A stretch of 13,240 bases of DNA from an uncultured Oscillospiraceae bacterium. Its GTDB lineage: Bacteria; Bacillota; Clostridia; Oscillospirales; Oscillospiraceae. The DNA lies in contig CAKSWM010000015.1 of NCBI GenBank assembly GCA_934511545.1, forward strand, positions 1 to 13,240, written 5' to 3'. This document shows, piece by piece, positions 1 to 6,632 of this stretch. Position 1 is the first letter of the stretch. Each line of letters opens with the position of its first letter. The notes beneath the pieces were generated by a model. That model was not told the origin of the DNA. It saw only the letters and a program-made list of their open reading frames with translations, and did not search any database. A program made the translations under genes and the position numbers.

Positions 1-462
1 GAAGTTGTTGCAGCCGTCCTGTATCTTGAGCATCGCGCGCGTGCGGTGTTCCACAGCTCCGGCGGGAAGCGGCTCAAAATAGCGGCGCTTGAAAGGGTCG
101 TCGATGCTGACGACGGAGCTGTGACGTTCGCGCAGAAGCTCTTCCAGCGCGGATACAAGCCCGTGCTTGTCTCCGCTGCCGAAAACGATATCCGCGCCGA
201 GTGATCTTATCTCGTCCGGCTCGACCTGCGAAAAGCAGCCGCAGACAGCGACTGCGGCGCCCGGATTTTCGTTTTTCATTCTGCGTATCGCCTGGCGGGA
301 TTTTCGCCCGCTCTCCGCGGTAACTGCGCAGGTGTTAATGATAACAACGTCTGCATCTCCATCCGCAGCGGGGGAGAACCCGCGCTCGGTGAGAAGTTTT
401 TCCAGGGCGGCGGTCTCGTATTGGTTGACTTTGCAGCCCAGCGTGGTTATGGCATACTTCAT
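1..462 (-). CDS. mtaB: tRNA t6A37 methylthiotransferase MtaB, N-terminal part (cut by window edge)
   Basis: Reading leftward from ATG at 462, the frame stays open to base 1 (154 codons), so only the N-terminus is present. MtaB is a radical-SAM enzyme that adds a methylthio group to t6A at position 37 of ANN-decoding tRNAs. The visible part is the UPF0004 domain that binds the auxiliary [4Fe-4S] cluster. Its cysteines are C10 in TLGCKVNQYET, C45 in INTCAVTAESG and C76 in CGCFSQ. The frame ends inside the radical-SAM motif at IQDGCNNF, where C151 would be the first cysteine of CxxxCxxC. The TLGCKVNQYE and QDGCNNF wording is typical of MtaB rather than MiaB or RimO (family knowledge). An AAGGAA ribosome binding site lies 9 nt upstream of the ATG. 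The gene diverges from the cysteine desulfurase gene. No convincing promoter of its own was seen. Confidence 0.9.
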   Translation of the reverse strand, partial: MKYAITTLGCKVNQYETAALEKLLTERGFSPAADGDADVVIINTCAVTAESGRKSRQAIRRMKNENPGAAVAVCGCFSQVEPDEIRSLGADIVFGSGDKHGLVSALEELLRERHSSVVSIDDPFKRRYFEPLPAGAVEHRTRAMLKIQDGCNNF

Positions 463-483
463 AGAATACATTTCCTTTTGGTG

Positions 484-512
484 TTGACAAAAAAGCCGCA
501 GAGCTTGATAAT
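484..512 (+). promoter_or_regulatory. SigA-type promoter of the cysteine desulfurase gene
   Basis: TTGACA (484-489), a 17-bp spacer and GATAAT (507-512) give a near-consensus housekeeping promoter. The start of transcription should fall near 519, leaving a leader of about 27 nt before the TTG at 546. A 6-bp inverted repeat, CAGAGC (499-504) and GCTCTG (515-520), brackets the -10 element and could be an operator or chance. Confidence 0.75.
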
Positions 513-545
513 TGGCTCTGGACAAATCAAACGGAGTTGATAGCT

Positions 546-1679
546 TTGATATATTTTGATAATGCCGCGACGACACAGGTATGTCCTGAGGCGGCGCAGG
601 CTGCGATGAGAGCGATGACGGAGCTTTACGGAAATCCGTCTTCCGGACATGTCCTCGGACGCAGGGCGAAAGAAGAGCTCAAAAATGCGCGGGCACAGAT
701 AGCAAAGGACATCGGCGCGGCCAAACCCACGGAGATAGTGTTCACATCATGCGGCTCCGAGAGTGACAATTGGGCGCTCATTTCCGGCGCGGAAAAAAAC
801 CGCAGGGCCGGCCGGCATATAATCAGCTCGCTCGTCGAGCATGACGCAGTGCTCAAAACGCTGGACAGACTCGAGCATGACGGATGGGAGGTAACGCGCC
901 TGTCTCCGGAGCCGGACGGCAGTATTTCCGTTGAAAAGGTGGCTCGGGCGCTCCGCCCGGATACGGCGCTTGTTTCCCTTATGATGGTGAACAACCAAAC
1001 GGGAGCCGTGACGGATATCGCGGGCATTGCAAAGGCGATAAAGGCGGCAGGTTCCCCGGCTTTGCTGCATACGGACGCGGTCCAGGGGTATATGAAGGTG
1101 CCATTTTCCGCCAGGAGCCTTGGCGCGGATATGATCTCTGTAAGCGGTCATAAAATACACGCGCCCAAAGGCATAGGCGCGCTGTATATCAGGGACGGGC
1201 TGAATCTCGCGCCGATGATCCTCGGCGGAGGGCAGGAGGAGGGCCGCCGCTCCGGGACGGAGCCCATGCCGCAGATATGCGCGTTTGCAGCGGCCTCTGC
1301 CGCGGCCGCCGCAGCAATGCCGGAGGCGCTGACGCGGATGGCGCAGATAAGGCAGCATGTGATAAACCGTGTTACGGATGAAATACCGGACAGCGTCGTC
1401 ATCGGCGGCGGCGCGGGACATATTCTCTGCATTTCGCTGCCCGGATACAGGAGCGAGGTGCTGCTGAACTTTCTTGACAGCCGCGGCATATGCATTTCGC
1501 GCGGCTCCGCCTGCAAGAGGGGCCGGCGCAGTCATGTGCTGACGGCAATGAACCTCAGCCCCCGCGTGATAGACGGCGCGATAAGGATAAGCTTTTCGCG
1601 CGGCAGCACGCTCGATGAGGCTGATACATTCTGTGACGAATTAGCGCTTGCGGCCAAAAATCTTTTTACCGCTCTTTGA
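546..1679 (+). CDS. Cysteine desulfurase, NifS/IscS-like, class V aminotransferase fold
   Basis: PLP enzyme of 377 aa that takes sulfur from L-cysteine, giving alanine and an enzyme persulfide used for Fe-S clusters or tRNA thiolation. The N-terminus IYFDNAATT, the loop TSCGSESDN, HTDAVQ (PLP-contacting Asp) and SGHKIHAPKG with the Schiff-base lysine (about K203) are all present. The mobile loop RGSACKRGRRSH carries the catalytic cysteine (about C323). Length fits the family. Two TTG codons are possible starts. The one at 537 directly abuts the CGGAG motif (532-536), whereas the one at 546 sits 9 nt after it and gives the family-typical MIYFDNAATT, so 546 is preferred. It diverges from mtaB, which suggests but does not prove a sulfur-donor role for tRNA modification. 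The last 39 bp overlap the convergent transporter gene. Without Fe-S scaffold genes beside it, IscS, SufS or a dedicated desulfurase cannot be told apart. Confidence 0.92.
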   Translation: MIYFDNAATTQVCPEAAQAAMRAMTELYGNPSSGHVLGRRAKEELKNARAQIAKDIGAAKPTEIVFTSCGSESDNWALISGAEKNRRAGRHIISSLVEHDAVLKTLDRLEHDGWEVTRLSPEPDGSISVEKVARALRPDTALVSLMMVNNQTGAVTDIAGIAKAIKAAGSPALLHTDAVQGYMKVPFSARSLGADMISVSGHKIHAPKGIGALYIRDGLNLAPMILGGGQEEGRRSGTEPMPQICAFAAASAAAAAAMPEALTRMAQIRQHVINRVTDEIPDSVVIGGGAGHILCISLPGYRSEVLLNFLDSRGICISRGSACKRGRRSHVLTAMNLSPRVIDGAIRISFSRGSTLDEADTFCDELALAAKNLFTAL

Positions 1680-1991
1680 CCCGGAACCGGTACCATTGCT
1701 GTCTCCCTCGGTGTTTTCACCGTCGGAGGCGGCGCTTTTTTCGTTTTCGGCGGTCATTGCCACCATTTCGCCGGTGTTGGGATCGATGTAATCCAGACCG
1801 TCATAATCCGAGGCGTTGGTTGACAATCCACGGCGCGCGAGGGCGGAGTCCACAAGGTAATGTATGCCCGCGAGAATTACGGTCATGACAGGAACACCGA
1901 TCACCATGCCGATAAAGCCGAACAGTCCTCCGCCGACGATTATGGCAAACATGATCCAGAAGCCCTTGATGCCGACGGCGTAGCCAAGCAT
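1641..1991 (-). pseudogene. C-terminal piece of the AI-2E family transporter, separated by an in-frame TAG
   Basis: This 116-codon stretch is in the same frame as, and directly continuous with, the transporter part at 1992-2996, with only a TAG codon between. It begins ATG-CTT-GGC (MLGYAVG), matching the usual continuation of the family signature (GP-K/R-x-LG-x-x-VG). It encodes the last two hydrophobic segments, about residues 10-31 and 34-50, then a hydrophilic Ser/Gly/Lys-rich tail ending GRKR and TAA. No good ribosome binding site precedes the ATG, although TAG-ATG adjacency could allow termination-reinitiation. Its 3' end overlaps the cysteine desulfurase gene by 39 bp. The coding sequence is otherwise intact and shows no other decay, so a recent mutation, a sequencing error, readthrough or reinitiation all remain possible. 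Confidence 0.75.
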
Positions 1992-1994
1992 CTA
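1992..1994 (-). other. In-frame TAG at a conserved coding position of the transporter gene
   Basis: On the minus strand the codons read GGC-CCC-TAG-ATG-CTT-GGC. In AI-2E family proteins the residue after the conserved GP is normally Lys or Arg (family knowledge). TAG is one base away from AAG (Lys). The complete genes ending inside this window use TGA or TAA, so this is the only TAG stop noticed here. Confidence 0.85.
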
Positions 1995-2996
1995 GGGGCC
2001 GAGGATATTGCCGTCGAACTGCTGAAGAATGATGATAAAGACAACGAATATAAGACATTTGACGGGGTCATCCATCAGGATCAGAAATGCGGAGGGAACG
2101 GCTCCGATAAACGGGCCGAAAAAGGGAATAATATTCGTGACCCCGACGATCACGCTCACGAGAACGACATAGGGCATTCCAAGTATGGCACAGCCGATGT
2201 AGCACATAACGCCGATAATGAGACTGTCGATCAGCTTGCCTGAGATAAAGCCCATAAAAGCGTTGTCGGCGTAACGGACGGCCTTGAGTATACGCAGAGC
2301 TTTTCCCGGGGAGACCATGCTGTAAAGTATCTTTTTGCAGCCGGAAACGAACTTTTCCTTGTTGTACATCAGGTACAGGGAAACAACGAGGCCGATAAGG
2401 ATATTGAGTACCGCGCGCACGACTTTGTAAACGCCGGTCGTGACGTTTGTGAGTATGCTTTCCATCTGCGGGAGGATGGAGTCCGTGAACCATTTTGTCA
2501 GAGAGTCGGAAACGGAGCCGAGAACGGAGACGGTCATGTCCTCCAGTTCCGGCGTGCTGCTGAGTGTCCTTTCGACCCAGTCCACAACGGTCGTAGCATA
2601 GCCGGGGATATTGACAACGAGCGTTTCAAGGCTCTCATATACCTGGGGAAGCAGCATCCAGAGCAGCGCGACAACGACGATGACGAGAAGGATAAGCGCA
2701 AAGGCGGACGCGGCGGCGCGCGAGACCTTAGGCGCATTTTCCGGCTTCTTTTTGCACAGTTTTATACTGACGGGGTCAAAAACCAGTCTTTGAAAGAATT
2801 TAAGAACGGGCTGGAGCAGGTATGCGATAACGCAGCCCCAGATTATCGGACTGAGTGTGTTCAGCAGCTGAGAGATCGCTTTCCTGATGCCCGGCAGATG
2901 CTGAAGAAGCATGAAAAACAGTATCGAGCCGATGATAACGAAAAGGGCGGTAAGCCCCCAGCACAGATACTTTTTGTCGTCAAACAGATGCTTCAA
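1992..2996 (-). CDS. AI-2E family transporter (PerM/TqsA/YdiK-like), truncated by in-frame TAG
   Basis: Integral membrane protein of the AI-2E transporter family (Pfam 'AI-2E_transport'). Members have been linked to autoinducer-2 export or to Na+/H+ antiport; the substrate here is unknown. From TTG at 2996 there are 334 residues before the TAG. Hydrophobic segments cluster near the N-terminus (LFVIIGSILFFMLL, PIIWGCVIAYLL) and at FALILLVIVVVALLWMLLP. A soluble stretch follows, then a C-terminal half with the family signatures GVTNIIPFFGPFIGAVPSAF and ILQQFDGNILGP. The longest frame begins at TTG 3026, but that codon lies about where transcription should begin given the promoter at 3029-3057. 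The TTG at 2996 follows GGAAAGGCGGGATAAA, which contains a usable ribosome binding site, so it is preferred. The break falls before the last two membrane helices, so this product is probably non-functional unless the downstream part is also made. Confidence 0.82.
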   Translation of the reverse strand: MKHLFDDKKYLCWGLTALFVIIGSILFFMLLQHLPGIRKAISQLLNTLSPIIWGCVIAYLLQPVLKFFQRLVFDPVSIKLCKKKPENAPKVSRAAASAFALILLVIVVVALLWMLLPQVYESLETLVVNIPGYATTVVDWVERTLSSTPELEDMTVSVLGSVSDSLTKWFTDSILPQMESILTNVTTGVYKVVRAVLNILIGLVVSLYLMYNKEKFVSGCKKILYSMVSPGKALRILKAVRYADNAFMGFISGKLIDSLIIGVMCYIGCAILGMPYVVLVSVIVGVTNIIPFFGPFIGAVPSAFLILMDDPVKCLIFVVFIIILQQFDGNILGP

Positions 2997-3028
2997 TTTA
3001 TCCCGCCTTTCCGATCGGTTATACAAAT

Positions 3029-3057
3029 AATATAACGCGGTCTGTTCCCCTCGTCAA
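3029..3057 (-). promoter_or_regulatory. SigA-type promoter of the AI-2E transporter gene
   Basis: On the minus strand, TTGACG (3057-3052), a 17-bp spacer and TATATT (3034-3029) form a strong promoter. Transcription would begin near 3022. That is downstream of the outermost TTG (3026), which argues that translation starts at TTG 2996. Confidence 0.75.
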
Positions 3058-3102
3058 GTAATAACAAAACTGATGTTTGTTCACATAAAATTCGCAATTA
3101 AG

Positions 3103-3112
3103 TTTATATAAA
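3103..3112. promoter_or_regulatory. AT palindrome TTTATATAAA in the divergent promoter region, possible operator
   Basis: A perfect 10-bp palindrome lies 4 bp upstream of the -35 box of the RHH-clpB promoter, between two divergent promoters. A direct repeat AATATAA (3125-3131 and 3141-3147) lies within the same promoter. Both are candidate binding sites for the RHH protein encoded just downstream, but AT-rich DNA produces such patterns by chance. Confidence 0.25.
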
Positions 3113-3116
3113 TCTA

Positions 3117-3145
3117 TTGACAAAATATAAGCACGGTGGTAATAT
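3117..3145 (+). promoter_or_regulatory. SigA-type extended -10 promoter of the RHH-clpB unit
   Basis: Consensus TTGACA (3117-3122), a 17-bp spacer and TAATAT (3140-3145) preceded by TG at 3137-3138, giving an extended -10. A TATAAT at 3143-3148 overlaps it but would need a 20-bp spacer. The transcription start should lie near 3152. That is where the longest open frame begins, so the downstream ATG at 3173 is favoured as the start codon. No HrcA (CIRCE) or CtsR-type repeats were recognised around it. Confidence 0.75.
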
Positions 3146-3172
3146 AATGCCATGAACGGGAGGAATGAAAAT

Positions 3173-3829
3173 ATGAACAAAAACATGTATCCGCTGATGC
3201 TTTCTGACGACGTGGTCGCCGCGATCGACAGACTGGCGTATGAGAACGGAACGAACCGTTCAAATATGGTCAACCAGATACTGGCTGAGTATGTTTCCTA
3301 CACAACGCCTGAAATGCGCATGCATGGCATTTTTTCAAACGTAGAAAAGCACCTGTCCGGTCGTGACAGTTTTCAGATACTTCTTCAGAATTCCGGCAGC
3401 GTGTTTTCCCTGCGTTCGGCGCTCGCTTTCAAATATAATCCAAACGTGCGATACACCGTGGAGCTGTACAGGAGCTTCCGCGGCGACGCTTTCGGCGAGC
3501 TCAGGGTAAGCTTGAGGACGCAGAACGCAAACCTTATCCTCTATCTGACGCAGTTCTACAAACTCTGGATAAAGCTCGAGAGCGCGTATAATCCCCGCTG
3601 TGAGTATATTCTTGACGGCGGCAAGCTGACACGTAAGCTCAAGCTTGACGCGGACGATGCGCAGAGGCTGAATGAGGATGGTATCGGCGAACTGATAGCG
3701 GGCTTTATAACGTACTTTGACAGAGCAATGAAAGCCTTCTTCTATAATCTGGACGATGCAAAGGCTGCGCTTGAGCAGACGGAAAAGCTGGTCCGGGAAT
3801 ACCACCGCAGTGCGGCGGCTTTCATCTGA
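3173..3829 (+). CDS. Ribbon-helix-helix domain protein of unknown function, upstream of clpB
   Basis: 218-aa protein. Residues about 6-45 look like a ribbon-helix-helix (CopG/Arc/MetJ-type) DNA-binding domain: a short strand YPLMLSDD, a helix [14 protein letters not shown], then [14 protein letters not shown], matching the usual 'xxRSxxIxxxLxxY' second helix. The remaining ~170 residues are a mixed alpha/beta domain I do not recognise. It has alternating strands near [11 protein letters not shown] and GELRVSLRT and a C-terminal helical stretch rich in Ala/Glu/Lys. Start chosen at ATG 3173 because GGGAGG (3158-3163) sits 9 nt before it and the predicted transcript begins near 3152. An in-frame ATG at 3152 would add 7 residues but has no leader. 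The gene is followed after 19 bp by clpB in the same direction, and both are probably expressed from one promoter. A role as transcriptional regulator of its own operon is an inference. Confidence 0.8.
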   Translation: MNKNMYPLMLSDDVVAAIDRLAYENGTNRSNMVNQILAEYVSYTTPEMRMHGIFSNVEKHLSGRDSFQILLQNSGSVFSLRSALAFKYNPNVRYTVELYRSFRGDAFGELRVSLRTQNANLILYLTQFYKLWIKLESAYNPRCEYILDGGKLTRKLKLDADDAQRLNEDGIGELIAGFITYFDRAMKAFFYNLDDAKAALEQTEKLVREYHRSAAAFI

Positions 3830-3848
3830 TCCATGGGAGGTTAAGAAT

Positions 3849-6434
3849 ATGAACGTACAGAAACTTACACAGAAAAGTTTGGAAGCCGTGCAGTCGGCTC
3901 AGACAATAGCGATAGAAAACGGTAATCAGGAGCTCCGCCAGGAGCATCTGCTGCTTGCGCTTCTGAAGCAGCAGGACGGACTTATCCCGCAGCTCATGGA
4001 TGCGATGGGAGCTTCCGCGGATGCGATGGACAGGGAGCTTGAAGCGGAGATAGGCAGAATGCCGAAGGTCTCCGGTTCCGGCGCGGGAAATGTATATCTG
4101 TCCCGCGACCTCGAGCAGGCTCTTACAGCCGCGGAGAAAGCGGCCAACGGAATGACGGACGAATATGTCTCTGTCGAGCACATCATGATGGGGCTGATCG
4201 ACAAAGCCAATGATACGCTGAAAAGGCTTTTCCGCACTCATAATATTACCAAGGACGGCTTCATGACCGCGCTGCGCTCCGTGCGCGGAAATCAGCGCGT
4301 AACAAGCGACGATCCGGAGAATACCTACAATGTGCTGAAGAAATACGGCCAGGATCTGACGGAACTCGCACGCAGCCAGAAGCTCGACCCCGTTATCGGG
4401 CGTGACGACGAGATAAGGAATGTTATACGCATCCTGTCCCGTAAAACCAAGAACAACCCCTGCCTGATCGGCGAGCCGGGCGTCGGCAAGACCGCGATAG
4501 CGGAGGGACTCGCAATGCGTATCGTTCGCGGCGATGTTCCGGATAACCTGAAGGACAGAATGCTGTTTTCGCTGGATATGGGCAGTCTTGTCGCTGGCGC
4601 AAAATTCCGCGGCGAGTTTGAAGAGAGGCTAAAGGCCGTGCTCAACGAGGTCAAGGAATCTGAAGGCAAGATAATCCTCTTCATCGATGAGCTGCACACC
4701 ATCGTGGGCGCCGGCAAAACAGACGGCGCGATGGATGCGGGCAATCTGCTCAAGCCCATGCTGGCGCGCGGCGAGCTGCACTGCATCGGTGCGACAACGC
4801 TTAATGAATATCGCCAGTATATCGAAAAGGACGCGGCTCTTGAGCGCCGCTTCCAGCCGGTAATGGTGAATGAACCCAGCGTTGAGGACACGATATCCAT
4901 CCTGCGCGGACTCAAGGATAGGTATGAGGTATACCACGGCGTCAAGATCCAGGACCAGGCGCTGATAGCGGCGGCAACGCTCTCGAACAGATATATATCC
5001 GACCGTTTCCTGCCGGATAAGGCAATAGACCTTGTGGACGAGGCCTGCGCCATGATAAAGACGGAGCTTGACTCGATGCCGACAGAGATGGACGAAGTGT
5101 CCAGAAAGATAATGCAGCTCGAGATCGAGGAGACCGCTCTCAAGAAAGAGCCGGATAAGCTCTCACAGGAGCACCTCAAGCATATACAGGAGGAGCTTTA
5201 CAATCTGCGCGACGAGTTCTCCGCGATGAAGGCCCGCTGGGAAAATGAAAAGAACTCGATCGGTAAGGCTCAGAAGATAAGGGAGGAGATCGACTCCGTA
5301 AACTCCCAGATCGAGATTGCCCAGAACAATTATGACCTCGGCAAGGCCTCGGAACTCAAATACGGCCGTCTGCCGCAGCTCCAGAAGGAACTGGAGGAGG
5401 CCGAGCGGGACGCCGACCTCGGAAAGCACACGCTTCTGCGCGACCGCGTTACGGAGGAGGAAATCGCACGTATCGTCGGCCGCTGGACCGGTATCCCTGT
5501 GTCGAAGCTGATGGAGGGCGAGCGTGAGAAGCTGCTTCATCTTGACGATACGCTGCATGAGCGCGTCATCGGCCAGGATGAGGCCGTTGAGAAAGTGACA
5601 GACGCCATATTGCGTTCGCGTGCCGGCATACAGGATCCGAAGCGCCCGATAGGCTCGTTCCTGTTCCTCGGCCCGACCGGCGTCGGAAAGACGGAGCTTG
5701 CAAAGGCTCTGGCGCAGGCGCTGTTCGATGACGAGAGCGCAATGGTGAGGATCGACATGAGCGAATATATGGAGAAATACTCTGTCTCCCGCCTGATCGG
5801 TGCGCCTCCGGGATATGTCGGATATGACGTGGGCGGCCAGCTGACCGAGGCTGTGCGCCGTAAGCCCTATGCGGTGGTGCTCTTTGACGAGATCGAAAAG
5901 GCGCATCCGGATGTTTTCAACGTCCTGCTCCAAGTGCTGGATGACGGCCGCATAACCGACAGCCAGGGCAGAACGATCGATTTCAAGAACACGATAATCA
6001 TCCTCACCTCCAACCTTGGCAGCGATATAATACTCGACGGCATAACGGAAAACGGCGAGATCAGCCAGGAGGCAAGGTCGGGCGTCGATGCGCTGCTCAA
6101 GCGCAGCTTCCGTCCCGAATTCCTCAACCGTCTGGACGAGATCGTCTTCTACAAGCCGCTGACCCGCGAGAACGTGGAGGCTATATTCACGCTCCAGCTG
6201 CGTGACCTTCAGAAGCGTCTTGAGGACCGCCAGCTTCGTCTGCGCGTAACGGACGCCGCGCGCGAGAATATAATCACGAACGGCTATGATCCCATCTACG
6301 GCGCGAGACCGCTCAAGCGCTATTTGCAGTCCAAGGTCGAGACCCTTGTTGCACGTAAGATAATCCGTGACGATCCGGAACCCGATACCGAGATCGTTAT
6401 AGACGTTGTCAACGGTGAGCTGACAGCCGAGTAA
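3849..6434 (+). CDS. clpB: ATP-dependent protein disaggregase ClpB (Hsp100)
   Basis: 861-aa AAA+ chaperone that, with DnaK/DnaJ/GrpE, threads aggregated proteins through a hexameric ring in the cytosol. Domains in order: N-terminal Clp-N double repeat (residues ~1-145), NBD1 with Walker A GEPGVGKT (208-215) and Walker B FIDELH (catalytic E281), a long coiled-coil middle domain (~400-520) rich in Glu/Lys/Leu, then NBD2 with Walker A GPTGVGKT (608-615), Walker [13 protein letters not shown] (E681) and the C-terminal D2-small domain with YGARPLKR. The full-length middle domain separates it from ClpC, ClpA and ClpE, and no ClpP-docking loop was noticed. Length matches E. coli ClpB closely. GGGAGG (3835-3840) lies 8 nt before ATG 3849. 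The frame is open 93 bp further upstream, but that part overlaps the RHH gene and lacks homology. A terminator follows at 6478-6525. Confidence 0.97.
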   Translation: MNVQKLTQKSLEAVQSAQTIAIENGNQELRQEHLLLALLKQQDGLIPQLMDAMGASADAMDRELEAEIGRMPKVSGSGAGNVYLSRDLEQALTAAEKAANGMTDEYVSVEHIMMGLIDKANDTLKRLFRTHNITKDGFMTALRSVRGNQRVTSDDPENTYNVLKKYGQDLTELARSQKLDPVIGRDDEIRNVIRILSRKTKNNPCLIGEPGVGKTAIAEGLAMRIVRGDVPDNLKDRMLFSLDMGSLVAGAKFRGEFEERLKAVLNEVKESEGKIILFIDELHTIVGAGKTDGAMDAGNLLKPMLARGELHCIGATTLNEYRQYIEKDAALERRFQPVMVNEPSVEDTISILRGLKDRYEVYHGVKIQDQALIAAATLSNRYISDRFLPDKAIDLVDEACAMIKTELDSMPTEMDEVSRKIMQLEIEETALKKEPDKLSQEHLKHIQEELYNLRDEFSAMKARWENEKNSIGKAQKIREEIDSVNSQIEIAQNNYDLGKASELKYGRLPQLQKELEEAERDADLGKHTLLRDRVTEEEIARIVGRWTGIPVSKLMEGEREKLLHLDDTLHERVIGQDEAVEKVTDAILRSRAGIQDPKRPIGSFLFLGPTGVGKTELAKALAQALFDDESAMVRIDMSEYMEKYSVSRLIGAPPGYVGYDVGGQLTEAVRRKPYAVVLFDEIEKAHPDVFNVLLQVLDDGRITDSQGRTIDFKNTIIILTSNLGSDIILDGITENGEISQEARSGVDALLKRSFRPEFLNRLDEIVFYKPLTRENVEAIFTLQLRDLQKRLEDRQLRLRVTDAARENIITNGYDPIYGARPLKRYLQSKVETLVARKIIRDDPEPDTEIVIDVVNGELTAE

Positions 6435-6449
6435 AACTTCCTTAAAAGT

Positions 6450-6470
6450 CCCGGGACGAAAGGTTCCGGG
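6450..6470 (+). other. Small hairpin between clpB stop and its terminator
   Basis: CCCGGGAC (6450-6457) and GTTCCGGG (6463-6470) pair over 8 bp with one G-U pair and a GAAAG loop. There is no T tract directly after it. It may stabilise the 3' end of the clpB transcript or be incidental. Confidence 0.45.
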
Positions 6471-6477
6471 CAAACAG

Positions 6478-6525
6478 AAACGGTCCGCAGAACCGCCCCA
6501 AAGCGGTTCTGCGGACTGTTTTTTT
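6478..6525 (+). terminator. Intrinsic terminator of the RHH-clpB unit
   Basis: GTCCGCAGAACCGC (6483-6496) pairs perfectly with 6503-6516 around the loop CCCAAA. The stem extends outward to 6478/6521 through one G-U pair. A run of seven T residues (6519-6525) follows, so this is a strong rho-independent terminator. Confidence 0.92.
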
Positions 6526-6564
6526 GCGTCCGGGCGCTGAACAGGACGGAGCTTCGGATTTGAG

Positions 6565-6593
6565 TAGACGGGTGGGGAAGCCTGTGCTATGAT
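6565..6593 (+). promoter_or_regulatory. Extended -10 promoter of the SLH cysteine-peptidase-like gene
   Basis: TAGACG (6565-6570), a 17-bp spacer and TATGAT (6588-6593) with TG at 6585-6586. The weak -35 is compensated by the extended -10. It lies between the clpB terminator and the next gene, so that gene is a separate transcription unit. Confidence 0.55.
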
Positions 6594-6632
6594 ATAAGCA
6601 GCAAAAAGAGATATTCGGAAAGGAAGATGGAA

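Noticed and set aside
463..490. TTGTCA-16-TATTCT on the minus strand as an mtaB promoter
   Set aside because: The -10 would abut the ATG, so the transcript would begin at or after the start codon and the good AAGGAA binding site would lie outside it.
747..1535. 262-codon minus-strand frame opposite the cysteine desulfurase gene
   Set aside because: It lies wholly within a conserved gene on the other strand and its Arg/Ala-rich product shows no family features.
1650..1675. Symmetric AAAAATCTTTTT with short GCGG/CCGC flanks as a bidirectional terminator
   Set aside because: It lies inside coding sequence, has almost no loop, and its stem is mainly A-T; it does not fit an intrinsic terminator.
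1860..2243. 127-codon plus-strand frame opposite the transporter gene
   Set aside because: The very polar Asp/Asn/His/Lys-rich product is the usual mirror of membrane-helix coding on the other strand.
3030..3172. CIRCE (HrcA) or CtsR operators upstream of the clpB unit
   Set aside because: Looked for TTAGCACTC/GAGTGCTAA and GGTCAAA-type direct repeats and found none by eye.
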